A stretch of DNA of 64,000 bases from Collinsella sp. An2 (GCF_002160065.1 NZ_NFJW01000002.1:124001-188000), one strand, 5' to 3'. Shown: positions 34,090 to 46,302, counted from the first letter of the stretch. Notes: generated by a model not told the origin, from the letters alone. Translations and numbers: made by a program.

Positions 34090-35691
34090 ATGCTTTTCGC
34101 ACGGTTTGAAATCGGACAGAAGCATAAACAGAACGACGAGGCGAGTTCCCGCGCAAGCTGGAATACGCCTCGTTCCGATTCGCGGCGCGGGCTAAGCTAT
34201 GCCACGCGCATGGTGCTCTCGTTCGCGTTGACCTCGCTCATGACGGTGCTTGTGCTGACCGTGGTGGTCTCGGTGGTCTGGGGTGGCGTCTTTAGCGACT
34301 ACACGCGCGCCAACATCTCAGAGATCGCCCAGCTCACGGCGCAGCGCCTGGCCGAATCCTACGAGGAGGACGGCGAGTGGTCCACTGATTTCCTGGCTTC
34401 CATCGCGGAGTCCAATCTGGTGTCGAGCGACATCGGCCTGCAGGTGATGGATGAAGACGGCACGATTCTCTACGACGATTCGTGGCCGGCTGCTCCCGCC
34501 GCTGCCGACGCCACGCGCGGCCGGACCGAAACAGGGACTTCGCTGGGGTCGGCTGCGGTGCCCGCAGACTCTGCCAGCACCTCGGCGATGGCGTCGCATA
34601 GCCCCGTCTCGACGGCACCCACCGACGCCGAGAGCGCCGTAACCGAACCCATCAAGCTCTCCGACGGTACCGTCGTGGGCCAGGTGCGCCTCTGGGTGCT
34701 TGGGTCCGACGCACTGCTTACCAAGGCCGATACCGCCTTCCGCGAAAAGACGTTCAACGCCATGTCCCTCGCAGCGATCATCGCCATCGCCATCGCGGTG
34801 CTCATGGGCTTCTTCATGTCACACATGCTCACCAATCAGGTGCGTCGCATCACTGCGACGGCCAAGCAGATTCGCGACGGAGACCTTTCGGCCCGCACCG
34901 GCCTGCGCGGCGACGACGAGATCGACCAACTGGGCGAGACCTTCGACGAGATGGCGACCTCCCTGGAAAAAGACTTGAAGCACGAGCGTCGCCTGACGTC
35001 AGACGTCGCACACGAACTGCGAACCCCGCTCATGGCTATGCTGGCCACGGTCGAGGCGATGCAGGACGGCGTGCTGCCGGCCGACGACGAGCATCTGGAA
35101 ACAGTCGCATCCGAGACGCGCCGTTTGTCGCGTCTGGTGCAGCAGATGCTCGACCTGTCGCGCATGGAGAACCGAACCACCCCGCTCAACCTTGAGCCGG
35201 TCGACATGGTGGCGTTTGTCCAGCGCATCGTCTCCGGTCAACAGCAGCTGTTCACCTCGCACGACCTGCGACTCAAGTTTGTCGATGACATGCAGGGGCG
35301 TTCGAGCACGGTCGATGCCGACCCCGACATGATCACGCAGGCGATCATCAACATCATGAGCAACGCTATGCGCTATACCCCCGAAGGCGGTTGGGTCGTG
35401 GTATCGGTGCGCGGCGACCGCAAGTACGTGATGATTTCGGTGTCGGACACGGGTATCGGCATTGCCAAAGAAGACCTGTCTCGGATCTTTGGCCGCTTCT
35501 GGCGCGCCGACGCAAGCCGTGCCCGCGAGAAGGGCGGCCTTGGTGTGGGTCTTGCCGTCACCAAGTCGATTGTGGAGCGCCACCACGGGTTCATCACGGT
35601 CGAGTCCGAGCTGGAGAAGGGTACGACTTTTACGATTCATCTCCCGCGCGAGCACATGGCAGACGCGGCTTCAACTACAATGGAACACTAG
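34090..35691 (+). CDS. Sensor histidine kinase
   Basis: 533 residues. Two membrane segments (about 35-60 and 220-240) bound an extracytoplasmic region of about 160 residues rich in Ala, Ser and Thr. A HAMP domain follows, then the phospho-acceptor His at about 308 in SDVAHELRTPLMAML, and the ATPase boxes (NIMSNAMRYTPEGG, SDTGIGI, GVGLAVTKSIVERHHG). It forms a two-component system with the preceding regulator. The signal is unknown; envelope stress is the usual guess for this type. Confidence 0.94.
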   Translation: MLFARFEIGQKHKQNDEASSRASWNTPRSDSRRGLSYATRMVLSFALTSLMTVLVLTVVVSVVWGGVFSDYTRANISEIAQLTAQRLAESYEEDGEWSTDFLASIAESNLVSSDIGLQVMDEDGTILYDDSWPAAPAAADATRGRTETGTSLGSAAVPADSASTSAMASHSPVSTAPTDAESAVTEPIKLSDGTVVGQVRLWVLGSDALLTKADTAFREKTFNAMSLAAIIAIAIAVLMGFFMSHMLTNQVRRITATAKQIRDGDLSARTGLRGDDEIDQLGETFDEMATSLEKDLKHERRLTSDVAHELRTPLMAMLATVEAMQDGVLPADDEHLETVASETRRLSRLVQQMLDLSRMENRTTPLNLEPVDMVAFVQRIVSGQQQLFTSHDLRLKFVDDMQGRSSTVDADPDMITQAIINIMSNAMRYTPEGGWVVVSVRGDRKYVMISVSDTGIGIAKEDLSRIFGRFWRADASRAREKGGLGVGLAVTKSIVERHHGFITVESELEKGTTFTIHLPREHMADAASTTMEH

Positions 35692-35763
35692 CTTTGTCTA
35701 GCTGCCGCATGCGCGCTACGCATGCAAAACCGTATTCGTTCGTCGGATAGGAGTTGATCCTCA

Positions 35764-36651
35764 GTGACTTCCATGGAGCGTCGTCCCGATTCCCGCGGTA
35801 AGGTTCGCGATATCTACGAGGCGGGCGACAACCTGCTGATGGTCGCCACCGACCGTATCTCGGCCTTCGACTACATTCTGCCGGACGAGATTCCCTTCAA
35901 GGGCGAAGTCCTCAACCGCATCTCCGCGTTCTGGTTCAACAAGTTCGCCGACCTGGTTCCCAACCACCTGGTAAGCATCAACGTCGCCGACTTCCCCCAG
36001 GAGTTCGCCGAGTATAGCGACTATCTGTCCGGCCGTGCCATGCTTGTTCGTCGCGCCGAGCCCATCATGATCGAGTGCATCGTCCGTGGGTACCTGACCG
36101 GTTCGGGCAAGAAGACCTATGACGCCGACGGCACGGTGTGCGGCATCAAGCTTCCCGCCGGCCTCACCGAGGCATCGAAGCTTCCCGAGCCGATCTTCAC
36201 CCCGTCCACGAAGGCGGCCATCGGCGATCACGACGAGAACATCTCGTTCGACCGCTGCGTCGAGATCGTTGGTTCCGACATCGCCGAGCAGATCCGCGAC
36301 CTCTCGCTCAAGATCTATACCGCGGCCGCCGAGTACGCTGCGACCCGTGGCATCATCATCGCCGACACCAAGTTCGAGTTCGGCATCATCGACGGCAAGG
36401 TGACCCTCATCGACGAGTGCCTTACGCCCGATTCGAGCCGTTTCTGGCCTGCGGCTTCCTACGAGGAGGGAAAGGTCCAGCCCAGCTACGACAAGCAGTT
36501 CGTCCGCGATTGGCTGCGCGCCAACTGGGATATGACCGGCGAGACGCCGCATCTGCCCGCCGAGGTCATCGACGGTACGTCCGAGCGTTATCGCGAGGCG
36601 TTCCAGATCATCACCGGCGAGCCGTTCGTCAGCATGAAAGAGAGCAAGTAA
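35764..36651 (+). CDS. purC: Phosphoribosylaminoimidazole-succinocarboxamide synthase
   Basis: Joins CAIR and aspartate in purine synthesis. It has 295 residues. GKVRDIYEAGDNLLMVATDRISAFD at the start and VRGYLTGSGKKTYDADGTVCGI are typical of SAICAR synthetase. GTG start with AGGAG 10 bases upstream; an ATG three codons later is also possible. Not adjacent to purB, which lies 13 kb away. Confidence 0.96.
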   Translation: MTSMERRPDSRGKVRDIYEAGDNLLMVATDRISAFDYILPDEIPFKGEVLNRISAFWFNKFADLVPNHLVSINVADFPQEFAEYSDYLSGRAMLVRRAEPIMIECIVRGYLTGSGKKTYDADGTVCGIKLPAGLTEASKLPEPIFTPSTKAAIGDHDENISFDRCVEIVGSDIAEQIRDLSLKIYTAAAEYAATRGIIIADTKFEFGIIDGKVTLIDECLTPDSSRFWPAASYEEGKVQPSYDKQFVRDWLRANWDMTGETPHLPAEVIDGTSERYREAFQIITGEPFVSMKESK

Positions 36652-36705
36652 GTGACTATTCGGAGTTCCAACAACAAGCGCACGCAGAACCAGGAGTACA
36701 CGGGC

Positions 36706-37323
36706 ATGGCCCGCAAGTCCGCAGCGTCTGCAAAGCCCGCCCGTGCCGCCGCCGGATCGGTGCGCGTGGTGCCTTCCTCTGCCAAGGCTCGTCGTAAAGA
36801 GGCTGAGCGCGGAGAATCGCTCGCGGGCCTGTCGCGCGAGGAGAAGCGCGCCCGCAAGCAGGAGGAGCGCCGCCGCGACGACCGTATTTACACGGCGTCG
36901 AACATCATGCTCAAGAAGGACCCTGAGTACAAGCATCTGCGCACCATCTTCTGGGTGCTGCTTGCCATCGGCATGGTGATCATCATCGCTGCTTGGGCCA
37001 TGATGTTCGGTCTGGATGAGCAGGCGGTACAGGACACGTATGCCATCCAGCTTGGCTGCGTGATCGTGGCCTATGTGTTCATCATCGGCACGTTCATCTT
37101 TGACTTCGTGAAGATCCGTCCGCTGCGCAACTTCTATCGTAGCCAGGCGGAGGGCATGCCCGAGAAGAAGATCATCGCCCTGATCGAGCAGGAGGCTGCA
37201 GAGCCCAAGGGCAAAAAAGGCGACAAAGATCGTTCCGTCGAGCCTGTGAAGGTCGAAGACACCTCGACGGATGCCCCGGTCAAGAAGACCGGCCGCAAGA
37301 AGAATCATCGTTCGCGGCGGTAA
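36706..37323 (+). CDS. Two-pass membrane protein with basic termini
   Basis: 205 residues. A long basic N-terminal region (KARRKEAERGESLAGLSREEKRARK) precedes two hydrophobic helices (FWVLLAIGMVIIIAAWAMMF and LGCVIVAYVFIIGTFIFDFV), and the C-terminus is again basic. I do not recognise a family. I prefer the ATG at 36706 because AGGAG lies 9 bases upstream; a GTG at 36652 directly after the purC stop would add 18 residues. It is probably cotranscribed with purC. A terminator follows. Confidence 0.75.
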   Translation: MARKSAASAKPARAAAGSVRVVPSSAKARRKEAERGESLAGLSREEKRARKQEERRRDDRIYTASNIMLKKDPEYKHLRTIFWVLLAIGMVIIIAAWAMMFGLDEQAVQDTYAIQLGCVIVAYVFIIGTFIFDFVKIRPLRNFYRSQAEGMPEKKIIALIEQEAAEPKGKKGDKDRSVEPVKVEDTSTDAPVKKTGRKKNHRSRR

Positions 37324-37392
37324 CGCCCGAATCGATACAAGTGCTGGGCGGTTTTCCTAAACAGGGTCTACCGCAGAGCAGCAGGTGGAAGA

Positions 37393-37430
37393 GGGCGGCT
37401 GCGGGGCCTGGTAGTCTCGCAGCCGCCCTT
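37393..37430 (+). terminator. Hairpin terminator after the purC operon
   Basis: GGGCGGCTGCG and CGCAGCCGCCC pair over 11 bases, followed by TTATGT. Confidence 0.75.
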
Positions 37431-37497
37431 ATGTCTGAAGGCGTTCGGTTGCCGTCTCTGTGTTGGGCGGCGCCGCGCCCAAGGTGAGGAGGACGAT

Positions 37498-38778
37498 ATG
37501 ATTCGAGCCGCGCTGACGGTCGACGACGCGCGCGCCGGCATGAAGGCGCTCGAACCCAAGATCGAGCGCTATGCGCACCTTATCATGCGTCAGGGAGTTA
37601 ATGTTCGCCCTGGCCAGGAGGTCGTGCTAACCGTTCCTGTCGAGGTTCAGCAGTTTGCTCGCGTGCTGGTGCGCTGCGCCTACGAGGCGGGCGCAGGGCA
37701 TGTGACCGTTATCTGGAACGATGACGTTGTGACCAGGTTGCACTACGAGAACGTCGAGCTGTCCTGGTTTGAGAAAGTGCCTTCATGGCAGCGCGAGCAG
37801 CTGGACTCGCTTGCGCGCGACGGTGCCTGCTTCGTGTTCATCGAAGGGTCGGACCCGGAAGCGCTCAAGGGCATCGACCCGGCCAAGCCGGCCGCTCACG
37901 CCAAGGCGCAGAACACCCAGTGCCGCATCTTTCGACGCGGTTTGGACTTCAACCTCAATCCGTGGTGCATCGCCGGTGCCCCCGTTCCGGCATGGGCTCG
38001 CGCGGTCTTCCCTGACGTGGACGAAGAAGTGGCAATGTACAAGCTCTGGTGCGCGATTCTCTCGGTTGCCCGCGCCGACGGCGAGGATCCCGAGAGCGAC
38101 TGGGAGCTGCATGATGCCACGTTCGATAAGAATCTGCGCTTTTTGAACGAGCGTCATTTCGTTGAGCTGCGCTACACCGCGGAGTGCGGCACCAACCTCA
38201 CCGTGGGTCTCACCGACCGGCATGTGTGGGAGGGCGGCTGCAGCTCGACGCCGGATGGCCACCGGTTCTTCCCCAACATCCCTACCGAGGAGGTCTATAC
38301 CTCGCCGCACTGCGAGCGGGTGAACGGCGTGGTGTACGCGACCCTGCCACTTATTCATCGTGGCACCAAGATCGATCGCTTCTGGCTGCGCTTTGAGGAA
38401 GGGCGTGTAGTCGATTACGACGCCGAGGTCGGCCTGGACGCACTGCGCTCGATCATCGAGTGCGATGAGGGATCGTGCCGCCTGGGCGAAGTCGCGCTCA
38501 TCTCAAAGAACACGCCCATCCGCGAGAGCGAGATTCTGTTCTACAGCACGCTCTACGACGAGAATGCAAGCTGTCACTTGGCGCTGGGCATCGGTTTCCC
38601 CGAGTGCTACGAAGGCGGCTATGACATGTCGACCGACGAGCTGCGCTCGCACGGCGTGAACACGTCGACCACGCACGTGGACTTCATGATCGGCTCCGAC
38701 GATCTGGACGTCACGGGTATCACGGCTGACGGCCGTGAGGTGCCGGTGTTCGTGAACGGGCAGTGGAGCTGGGAGTAG
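37498..38778 (+). CDS. Aminopeptidase, M29 (PepS/AmpS) family
   Basis: 426 residues. The M29 family binds two metal ions; recognisable parts are HLIMRQGVNVRPGQEVVLTVPVE at the start, CERVNGVVYATLPL, the conserved FYSTLYDENASCHLALGIGFP and HVDFMIGSDDLDVTG near the end. It releases N-terminal residues from peptides in the cytoplasm. GTGAGGAGG precedes the ATG. It stands alone ahead of tRNA-Lys. Confidence 0.93.
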   Translation: MIRAALTVDDARAGMKALEPKIERYAHLIMRQGVNVRPGQEVVLTVPVEVQQFARVLVRCAYEAGAGHVTVIWNDDVVTRLHYENVELSWFEKVPSWQREQLDSLARDGACFVFIEGSDPEALKGIDPAKPAAHAKAQNTQCRIFRRGLDFNLNPWCIAGAPVPAWARAVFPDVDEEVAMYKLWCAILSVARADGEDPESDWELHDATFDKNLRFLNERHFVELRYTAECGTNLTVGLTDRHVWEGGCSSTPDGHRFFPNIPTEEVYTSPHCERVNGVVYATLPLIHRGTKIDRFWLRFEEGRVVDYDAEVGLDALRSIIECDEGSCRLGEVALISKNTPIRESEILFYSTLYDENASCHLALGIGFPECYEGGYDMSTDELRSHGVNTSTTHVDFMIGSDDLDVTGITADGREVPVFVNGQWSWE

Positions 38779-38827
38779 CGTCTAGAGCGTGACGGTTGAG
38801 CAGGGTCCGTGTTACAATCTCCCTTGC

Positions 38828-38903
38828 GGGCCGTTAGCTCAGCTGGCAGAGCAGGGGACTTTTAATCCCAAGGCCCAGGGTTCGAACCCCTGACGGCCCA
38901 CCA
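38828..38903 (+). tRNA. tRNA-Lys(TTT)
   Basis: Acceptor GGGCCGT pairs with ACGGCCC, the anticodon loop is CTTTTAA with TTT, and the T arm has GGTTCGAACCC. The CCA end is encoded (38901-38903). Confidence 0.96.
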
Positions 38904-38938
38904 TAGGAACGGATGCCGGACCATTGCGCCCGGCCGGC

Positions 38939-38975
38939 GAGAGGCGAGGAGACAACGGTCACCTCGCCTCTCTTT
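38939..38975 (+). terminator. Terminator of tRNA-Lys
   Basis: GAGAGGCGAGG and CCTCGCCTCTC pair over 11 bases and run into TTTCGATTT. Confidence 0.85.
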
Positions 38976-39058
38976 CGATTTCATGGGGCTAACGCCGGTA
39001 TTTGGGTCGGATGCTGTGACAGGACCCTCAGAGAGGATGACAGGTTGGGGGTGTCGAT

Positions 39059-39643
39059 ATGACGCGCGATGAGGCGCTCAGGGTACTGGGCCTTCATGCG
39101 GATGCCTCGCGTGACGAAATCCAGGCAGCGTATCGCGAGCTGGCGCAAATGCTTCACCCGGACAAGTTTGGTGACAACAAACGCCTGCGCGAGCGCGCCG
39201 AGCGCCAGATGAGTACCATCAACGAGGCGCGTGACACGTTGCTCAAGAGCTCGCGCACGGCTGGTGGACGCAACGCGTCGGCTTCGACTGTCCACCGCGC
39301 CCCTTCGACCCCGGAACAGATTGCCTTTGAGGCGACGGCGCGAGCACGTGCCGCCGAGGCCGCCCGTCTTGCTGTCGTTGCCGATCTGCGCACCCTGCGT
39401 GAACGTCGTAGGTCCATGCTGGTGATGGCGGCTGTCGCCGCGCTGGTTGCGGTGCTGTTCTGGAGGGTGCGGGGAGGTATCGGCGCGACGATCGCTTCCA
39501 TTGCATCCATGGTGGCGGTGTGGGGCGTGATCGACACCGTGCTGTTGTCGAGCCAGGTCGATGCCCTGCAGAAGCGTTCAAAGGAGCTGCTGCAAACGCG
39601 CGATGCGGCTCAACGCATCGCCGACGAGGCTCGCACCCTCTAG
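39059..39643 (+). CDS. J-domain protein with C-terminal membrane segments
   Basis: 194 residues. The first 65 are a J domain with the essential HPD (MLHPDKFGD), which stimulates Hsp70. Two hydrophobic stretches (about 120-137 and 143-162) follow, then a coiled-coil-like C-terminus (LQKRSKELLQTRDAAQRIADEA). It would tether DnaK to the membrane. No zinc finger or DnaJ C-terminal domains, so it is not the housekeeping DnaJ. Confidence 0.85.
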   Translation: MTRDEALRVLGLHADASRDEIQAAYRELAQMLHPDKFGDNKRLRERAERQMSTINEARDTLLKSSRTAGGRNASASTVHRAPSTPEQIAFEATARARAAEAARLAVVADLRTLRERRRSMLVMAAVAALVAVLFWRVRGGIGATIASIASMVAVWGVIDTVLLSSQVDALQKRSKELLQTRDAAQRIADEARTL

Positions 39644-39678
39644 GAAAACGCTGATTACCGCCTCCTTGCGCCCCCTCG

Positions 39679-39829
39679 TGCACGCTCGCTTCGGAAAAGG
39701 GCGTCCGAAACGCGAACGGCCGGGTAGACCAGGATGCCCGACGGACAGAACCCCTGGTAGATGGCTCGGGGCTTAAGAGTCTACTCGGCGATTCCGGAAA
39801 GGGACGCCCTTTTCCGAAGCGAGCGTGCA
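39679..39829. repeat. 151-bp element with perfect 28-bp terminal inverted repeats
   Basis: The 28 bases at 39679-39706 are exactly inverted at 39802-39829. The 95-base centre holds a smaller ACCAGG/CCTGGT stem and no open frame. It occupies most of the 400-base gap between the J-domain gene and the next gene. No target duplication is evident. It looks like a MITE-type remnant or a large structured element. Confidence 0.75.
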
Positions 39830-40045
39830 TTGAGGGCCGCCGCGAAGGCTCATATTCAGCGTTTCCCTAGGGCAAAAGCACGCAGCTGGCCGCACGCCTC
39901 GCCGCCAGCGCCGCCCCGGCGTCCCGCTGTCTTCATGCATTCGGTCCCGGACGCTTCTTGCGCTGCGTACCATGCTAGAATGGCCGCATGTGGGCGCATA
40001 TGTATGTGCCCTCCCGATTTGTTCGGCCAGAGGAGGAGCCGCGAC

Positions 40046-40495
40046 ATGAGCCATGACGCAAACAACAGCAGCGCGGTATCGCCTCAGCTGGACACCATGG
40101 TGTGCGATCTTATTGGGTCCATGCTCGATGCCCTTGCGGCGGGCGAGGACCCCGGCGTCGTGGTGTGCCTCGAGGACGGGTCCTCCACGCGAATCGAGAT
40201 GGCGTTTAGCGACGACGGCGAGGAAGCTTGTCTCACGGCGGCGCGACAGTATGTGAAGACGCATGCCGCAGGTTCGCACGACGACGGATTGGGACGCGTC
40301 GAGCGCTATGCGATCGCCTGTACCGGCTGCGTCGATCTTGAAGACGGCTATCAGGACGCCTTGCTGGTCAGCTTCTATGAGCGCAGCCTGGCTACGGGGT
40401 ATTCGGCATACGTTCTGTACGATGGCTTTGGCAATGAAGACCAATTTGTATGGAGCGATCCGCAACCTGCCGGAGAAGAGCAGCCGCTCATCTAA
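40046..40495 (+). CDS. Small acidic protein of unknown function
   Basis: 149 residues with strongly acidic composition. Not recognised. AGGAGGAGCC precedes the ATG at 40046. The pattern of a helical N-terminus, a short beta segment (GVVVCLEDGS), a helix, then a second beta part (ERYAIACTGCVDLEDGYQDALLVSFYERSLATGYSAYVLY) resembles the protein at 58615-59169 (DAYVLCYDGTL, DAVVCEAARRTDAEAHLLALPY). They may be distant paralogues. Confidence 0.7.
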   Translation: MSHDANNSSAVSPQLDTMVCDLIGSMLDALAAGEDPGVVVCLEDGSSTRIEMAFSDDGEEACLTAARQYVKTHAAGSHDDGLGRVERYAIACTGCVDLEDGYQDALLVSFYERSLATGYSAYVLYDGFGNEDQFVWSDPQPAGEEQPLI

Positions 40496-40720
40496 AAATC
40501 GTTTACTATTATTTCTGTTTGCGCTAGGAATCCTTCTACACAGTATCCCAAACATTCTTATACTTGCGAAGGTTTGAGCGACCAAACCAGAACTGGTGCC
40601 TTGGTTGGCTCGTTGTCGCGGAGGGCGTCTTGCCAGCCGCGATTTCTGAGCGCAGCGAGGCTGAGTGGATGACAGACGCCCTTTGCGACCATGCGGGGAA
40701 GACGGTATAAGGAGCACTAC

Positions 40721-42559
<1,839 letters not shown>

Positions 42560-42587
42560 GAGACTTCTGAGCTAGCTCTTGGATTTT

Positions 42588-42620
42588 GGCCCTGGACTGC
42601 ACTGCGGTCCAGGGCCTTTT
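42588..42620 (+). terminator. Intrinsic terminator of typA
   Basis: GGCCCTGGAC and GTCCAGGGCC pair perfectly around 9 bases and are followed by TTTT. Confidence 0.92.
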
Positions 42621-42717
42621 GCATACATGGAGTTGATAGGGGACACCAGGCCGTATCCGGTGCCCTTTCTTTTTGCGATGGCGGTGGTTGTTCCGCGTTT
42701 CGCGACACATGTGGAAC

Positions 42718-42803
42718 AAAACCGAGCATCGGCGGCAGTATATTTCGCCGAAGCTCAGGTCTGCTCCAGAATCGGGCGTAATTTTGGAACATTACTGAGC
42801 GTT
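42718..42803. repeat. Dispersed repeat family B, copy 1
   Basis: Shares its layout and sequence with 60672-60758: an AAAC.GAGC.TCGGCG stem start, a facing C.GA.GCTCAG arm, a linker, then GGAACATTACTGAGCGTTG. The hairpin of this copy is less perfect. Confidence 0.65.
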
Positions 42804-42806
42804 GGT

Positions 42807-42874
42807 GAATCACCCGGTGCGGACTATCGCTTCGTTCGCCGAATCACCCGGCACGGACTAGCGCTTCGTTCGCC
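42807..42874. repeat. Two tandem 34-bp repeats overlapping the end of the TRIC gene
   Basis: Units 42807-42840 and 42841-42874 agree at 31 of 34 positions. The second contains the TRIC stop codon and its last codons; the first is a downstream duplicate of that end. Confidence 0.8.
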
Positions 42875-43727
42875 GGAAGCGCCGCATCAGCCCGCGCTGT
42901 TCACCGCGGCGGCGTTCTATATCTGCCAGCGTGCGCTCTCGGCGGTCTGCGAGCTCTCCTGCCGAGAGCGTGGAGCCGCGTGGCCGCCCGCCCCCCTCGC
43001 CGCGGTGAAGACGCGGGTGGGGAACATGTTCTGCCATCCGTGAGAGATCGACCTCGGTGGGACTCTTGATGTCGTAGCGGAGCGACAAAAAGCGCAAGCT
43101 CATGGTCAGGACCACACACACGATGAGTGCAATCATGTGGTCGACACCGGCTGCGACGAGCAATACGTAGCTCAATGCGCCCGCGATTGCGGCGACGGCA
43201 TACAAGTTACTGCGTTGGAAGATGTAAGGCGTCTGCCCCAGAAGCACATCTCGCAACATACCTCCGCCGACACCGGTGAAAAACCCCATCACCACGCCGA
43301 TGAGCGGGCTGAACCCATAGACGAGGGCTTTGTCTGCTCCCGTTGCGGCATAGAGCCCCACGGCAAAGATGTCGAGGACCGCAATCAGACGGTCCTGCTT
43401 CTCTATGAGCGAGGGGATAACGAACACGATGGCTGCCGTAATAATGGAGGCGGGCAGCGCCAACGGCTGGTTCAAGATGTAGACGTTGCCCACTTGCAGC
43501 GTCATGTCGCGCAGCAGACCGCCGCCCAAGCTGCAACATACCGCCAGGCACACAGCGCCTACCAGGTCGAGCTTCTTTTCACGTGCTGTTAGAACTCCAG
43601 ATACCGAGGCGACCACGATGGCGACCATCTCGATCCAAAGCGGGATGGCAACCAGCTGGCTTGGGGCGCCGGCATTGGCCGTGACCGCTGCAACGGTTGT
43701 CAAACCAGCAACAAGAGACGCGGTCAT
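42858..43727 (-). CDS. TRIC-type cation channel family protein (UPF0126/YadS-like)
   Basis: 289 residues with about seven membrane helices and an internal repeat. Each half holds the family motif: SLGGGLLRDMTL and GVGGGMLRDVLLG. Prokaryotic TRIC proteins form trimeric potassium-permeable channels. The last 70 residues are hydrophilic and very Arg-rich (ERRRGEQRGLMRRFRRTKR), unusual for the family. GGAAGGA lies before the ATG at 43727. Confidence 0.9.
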   Translation of the reverse strand: MTASLVAGLTTVAAVTANAGAPSQLVAIPLWIEMVAIVVASVSGVLTAREKKLDLVGAVCLAVCCSLGGGLLRDMTLQVGNVYILNQPLALPASIITAAIVFVIPSLIEKQDRLIAVLDIFAVGLYAATGADKALVYGFSPLIGVVMGFFTGVGGGMLRDVLLGQTPYIFQRSNLYAVAAIAGALSYVLLVAAGVDHMIALIVCVVLTMSLRFLSLRYDIKSPTEVDLSRMAEHVPHPRLHRGEGGGRPRGSTLSAGELADRRERTLADIERRRGEQRGLMRRFRRTKR

Positions 43728-43843
43728 GGCTGCTTCCTTCCGACAGACCCAGCCAAGGCCGGGCAGCGCGTACGGGCACATACGCGTCTATGATACCTGC
43801 CAAGCAGCGTTAACGTCCCCAAGAGTCTCAGGAGGCTGGAGCG

Positions 43844-44713
43844 TTAGCGTGCGGGAGTGTTCGGGCGGGTGTTTTCCTTCCGCCACTCGCGCGGCGACAC
43901 GCCGTACACCGTTTTGAAGGCACGCGAGAAATGCAGCTGGTTGGGGTACCCAACGGCCTTTCCCACCTCGCCGATCGACAGTGCGGTGAGCTTGAGCAGC
44001 TCGGTCGCCTTTCCCATGCGATAGGCAATGAGATACTGCTGCGGCGACTTGTTGACCACGGCTTTGAAGACCTTGCCAAAGTAGCTGCGGTTGAGGCCCG
44101 TTTGCTCTGCGATGTCCTCGACCGAGATATCGTTCTGATAGTTCTGCTCTATATAGTTGATCGCTTCGCGGATATAGAAGTCCTGCAGCTTGTTCGTTGT
44201 GGGAAGCTGCTTGGGAACAATGGACCGCTTGAGATAGTCCAAGAACAGAAAGGTGTGCGCGACCAGGTGAAAAGCGCTGTCCTCTCGATGGGTGACAAGA
44301 TGGCGCATCTCGCGTTCCATGCCGTCGCGCAGGTCGGGGTTGTCTGAGCGATAGATCGGGGAGGAGGTCGTGAGGCCTGTGCTGCGGATTGCTTCCTTGA
44401 CGACGGCGCCGTCAAACTCGACCCAGACGTACTCCCAGGGGTCCTCCATGTCGGCGAAGTAGGTGTTCACCTGTCCGGGAAAGATGAGAAAGCCTTCGCC
44501 CGCGTTCAAATCGAAGCGGCGCTGTTCTCCGTCGTCATCGGTCGCGAGCAGGGTGCCGCGCCCCGAGATGATGTAGTGAAACAGATAGTGACGACGCTGG
44601 GCAGGACCAAAGGCATGTCCCGGCTCGCAAATCTCGCGGCCGTACTGGTAGGGCATGAGGTCTATGAAGTTGCTGCCAGAGAACGTGGCGAATTGCAGGT
44701 CATGGACAGGCAT
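43844..44713 (-). CDS. AraC-family regulator of the alpha-galactoside cluster
   Basis: 289 residues. The N-terminal cupin-like sensor domain (residues 1-160, HYIISGRGTLLATDDDGEQRRFDLNAGEGFLIFPGQ) binds the sugar signal; two helix-turn-helix units follow (ISVEDIAEQTGLNRSYFGKVFKAVVNKSP, SIGEVGKAVGYPNQLHFSRAFKTVYGVSPREWR). It is MsmR/RafR-like. AGGAG lies 8 bases before the ATG at 44713. It is divergent from the transporter and enzymes, the usual arrangement for an activator of that operon. Confidence 0.93.
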   Translation of the reverse strand: MPVHDLQFATFSGSNFIDLMPYQYGREICEPGHAFGPAQRRHYLFHYIISGRGTLLATDDDGEQRRFDLNAGEGFLIFPGQVNTYFADMEDPWEYVWVEFDGAVVKEAIRSTGLTTSSPIYRSDNPDLRDGMEREMRHLVTHREDSAFHLVAHTFLFLDYLKRSIVPKQLPTTNKLQDFYIREAINYIEQNYQNDISVEDIAEQTGLNRSYFGKVFKAVVNKSPQQYLIAYRMGKATELLKLTALSIGEVGKAVGYPNQLHFSRAFKTVYGVSPREWRKENTRPNTPAR

Positions 44714-45172
44714 AGTACAACTCCTATTTTTATATACGATATAGCAAAATCTAATTCCTTTCGGACGGTCTGACAAATATCAACGCCCTATAGATATATC
44801 AGAATGCGTTTATTAACGCAGATAAATATATAAAATTTTGGGATAAAAATAGAATATTGATATAAACGGAAGAAATGAAATGAATGTGTCGTATTGAATT
44901 CAAAACGATAACGTCAAAGAAATTCGAGGTAGTTGGCACAGTTCTTCCCAAGCTTATTTCCGTTGACAGGGAAAAATATACCGTTTGTCGAATGCTATCG
45001 GATTCAAAGCAATCAAAATTTAGGCAATCTACCAGGAAGAACACTAATAAAGCTATAAATTATCGACGATTTACTACAAAAGAAAGAAAAATGACAACAT
45101 AGAATGAATTCACGGTAAAGACATGCCAGCCGCTCCCACGGGGGGAGCGGATGAGCAGGAAGGGGCTGTGTC
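44714..45172. promoter_or_regulatory. AT-rich divergent control region of the alpha-galactoside cluster
   Basis: About 460 bases, strikingly AT-rich against both flanks, with no credible gene. It must hold the promoters of the regulator and of the msm-type operon and the AraC operators. TTGACA occurs at about 44964-44969 but lacks a convincing -10 at the right distance. A GC hairpin lies just before the first gene (45130-45150). Confidence 0.7.
45130..45150 (+). promoter_or_regulatory. Leader hairpin next to the ATPase start
   Basis: CCGCTCCC and GGGAGCGG pair around 5 bases, 22 bases before the ATG and next to the ribosome site AGGAAGGGG. It might modulate translation or protect the mRNA 5' end. 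Confidence 0.5.
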
Positions 45173-46282
<1,110 letters not shown>

Positions 46283-46302
46283 TGCGGGGAGGAAGGCATA
46301 GC

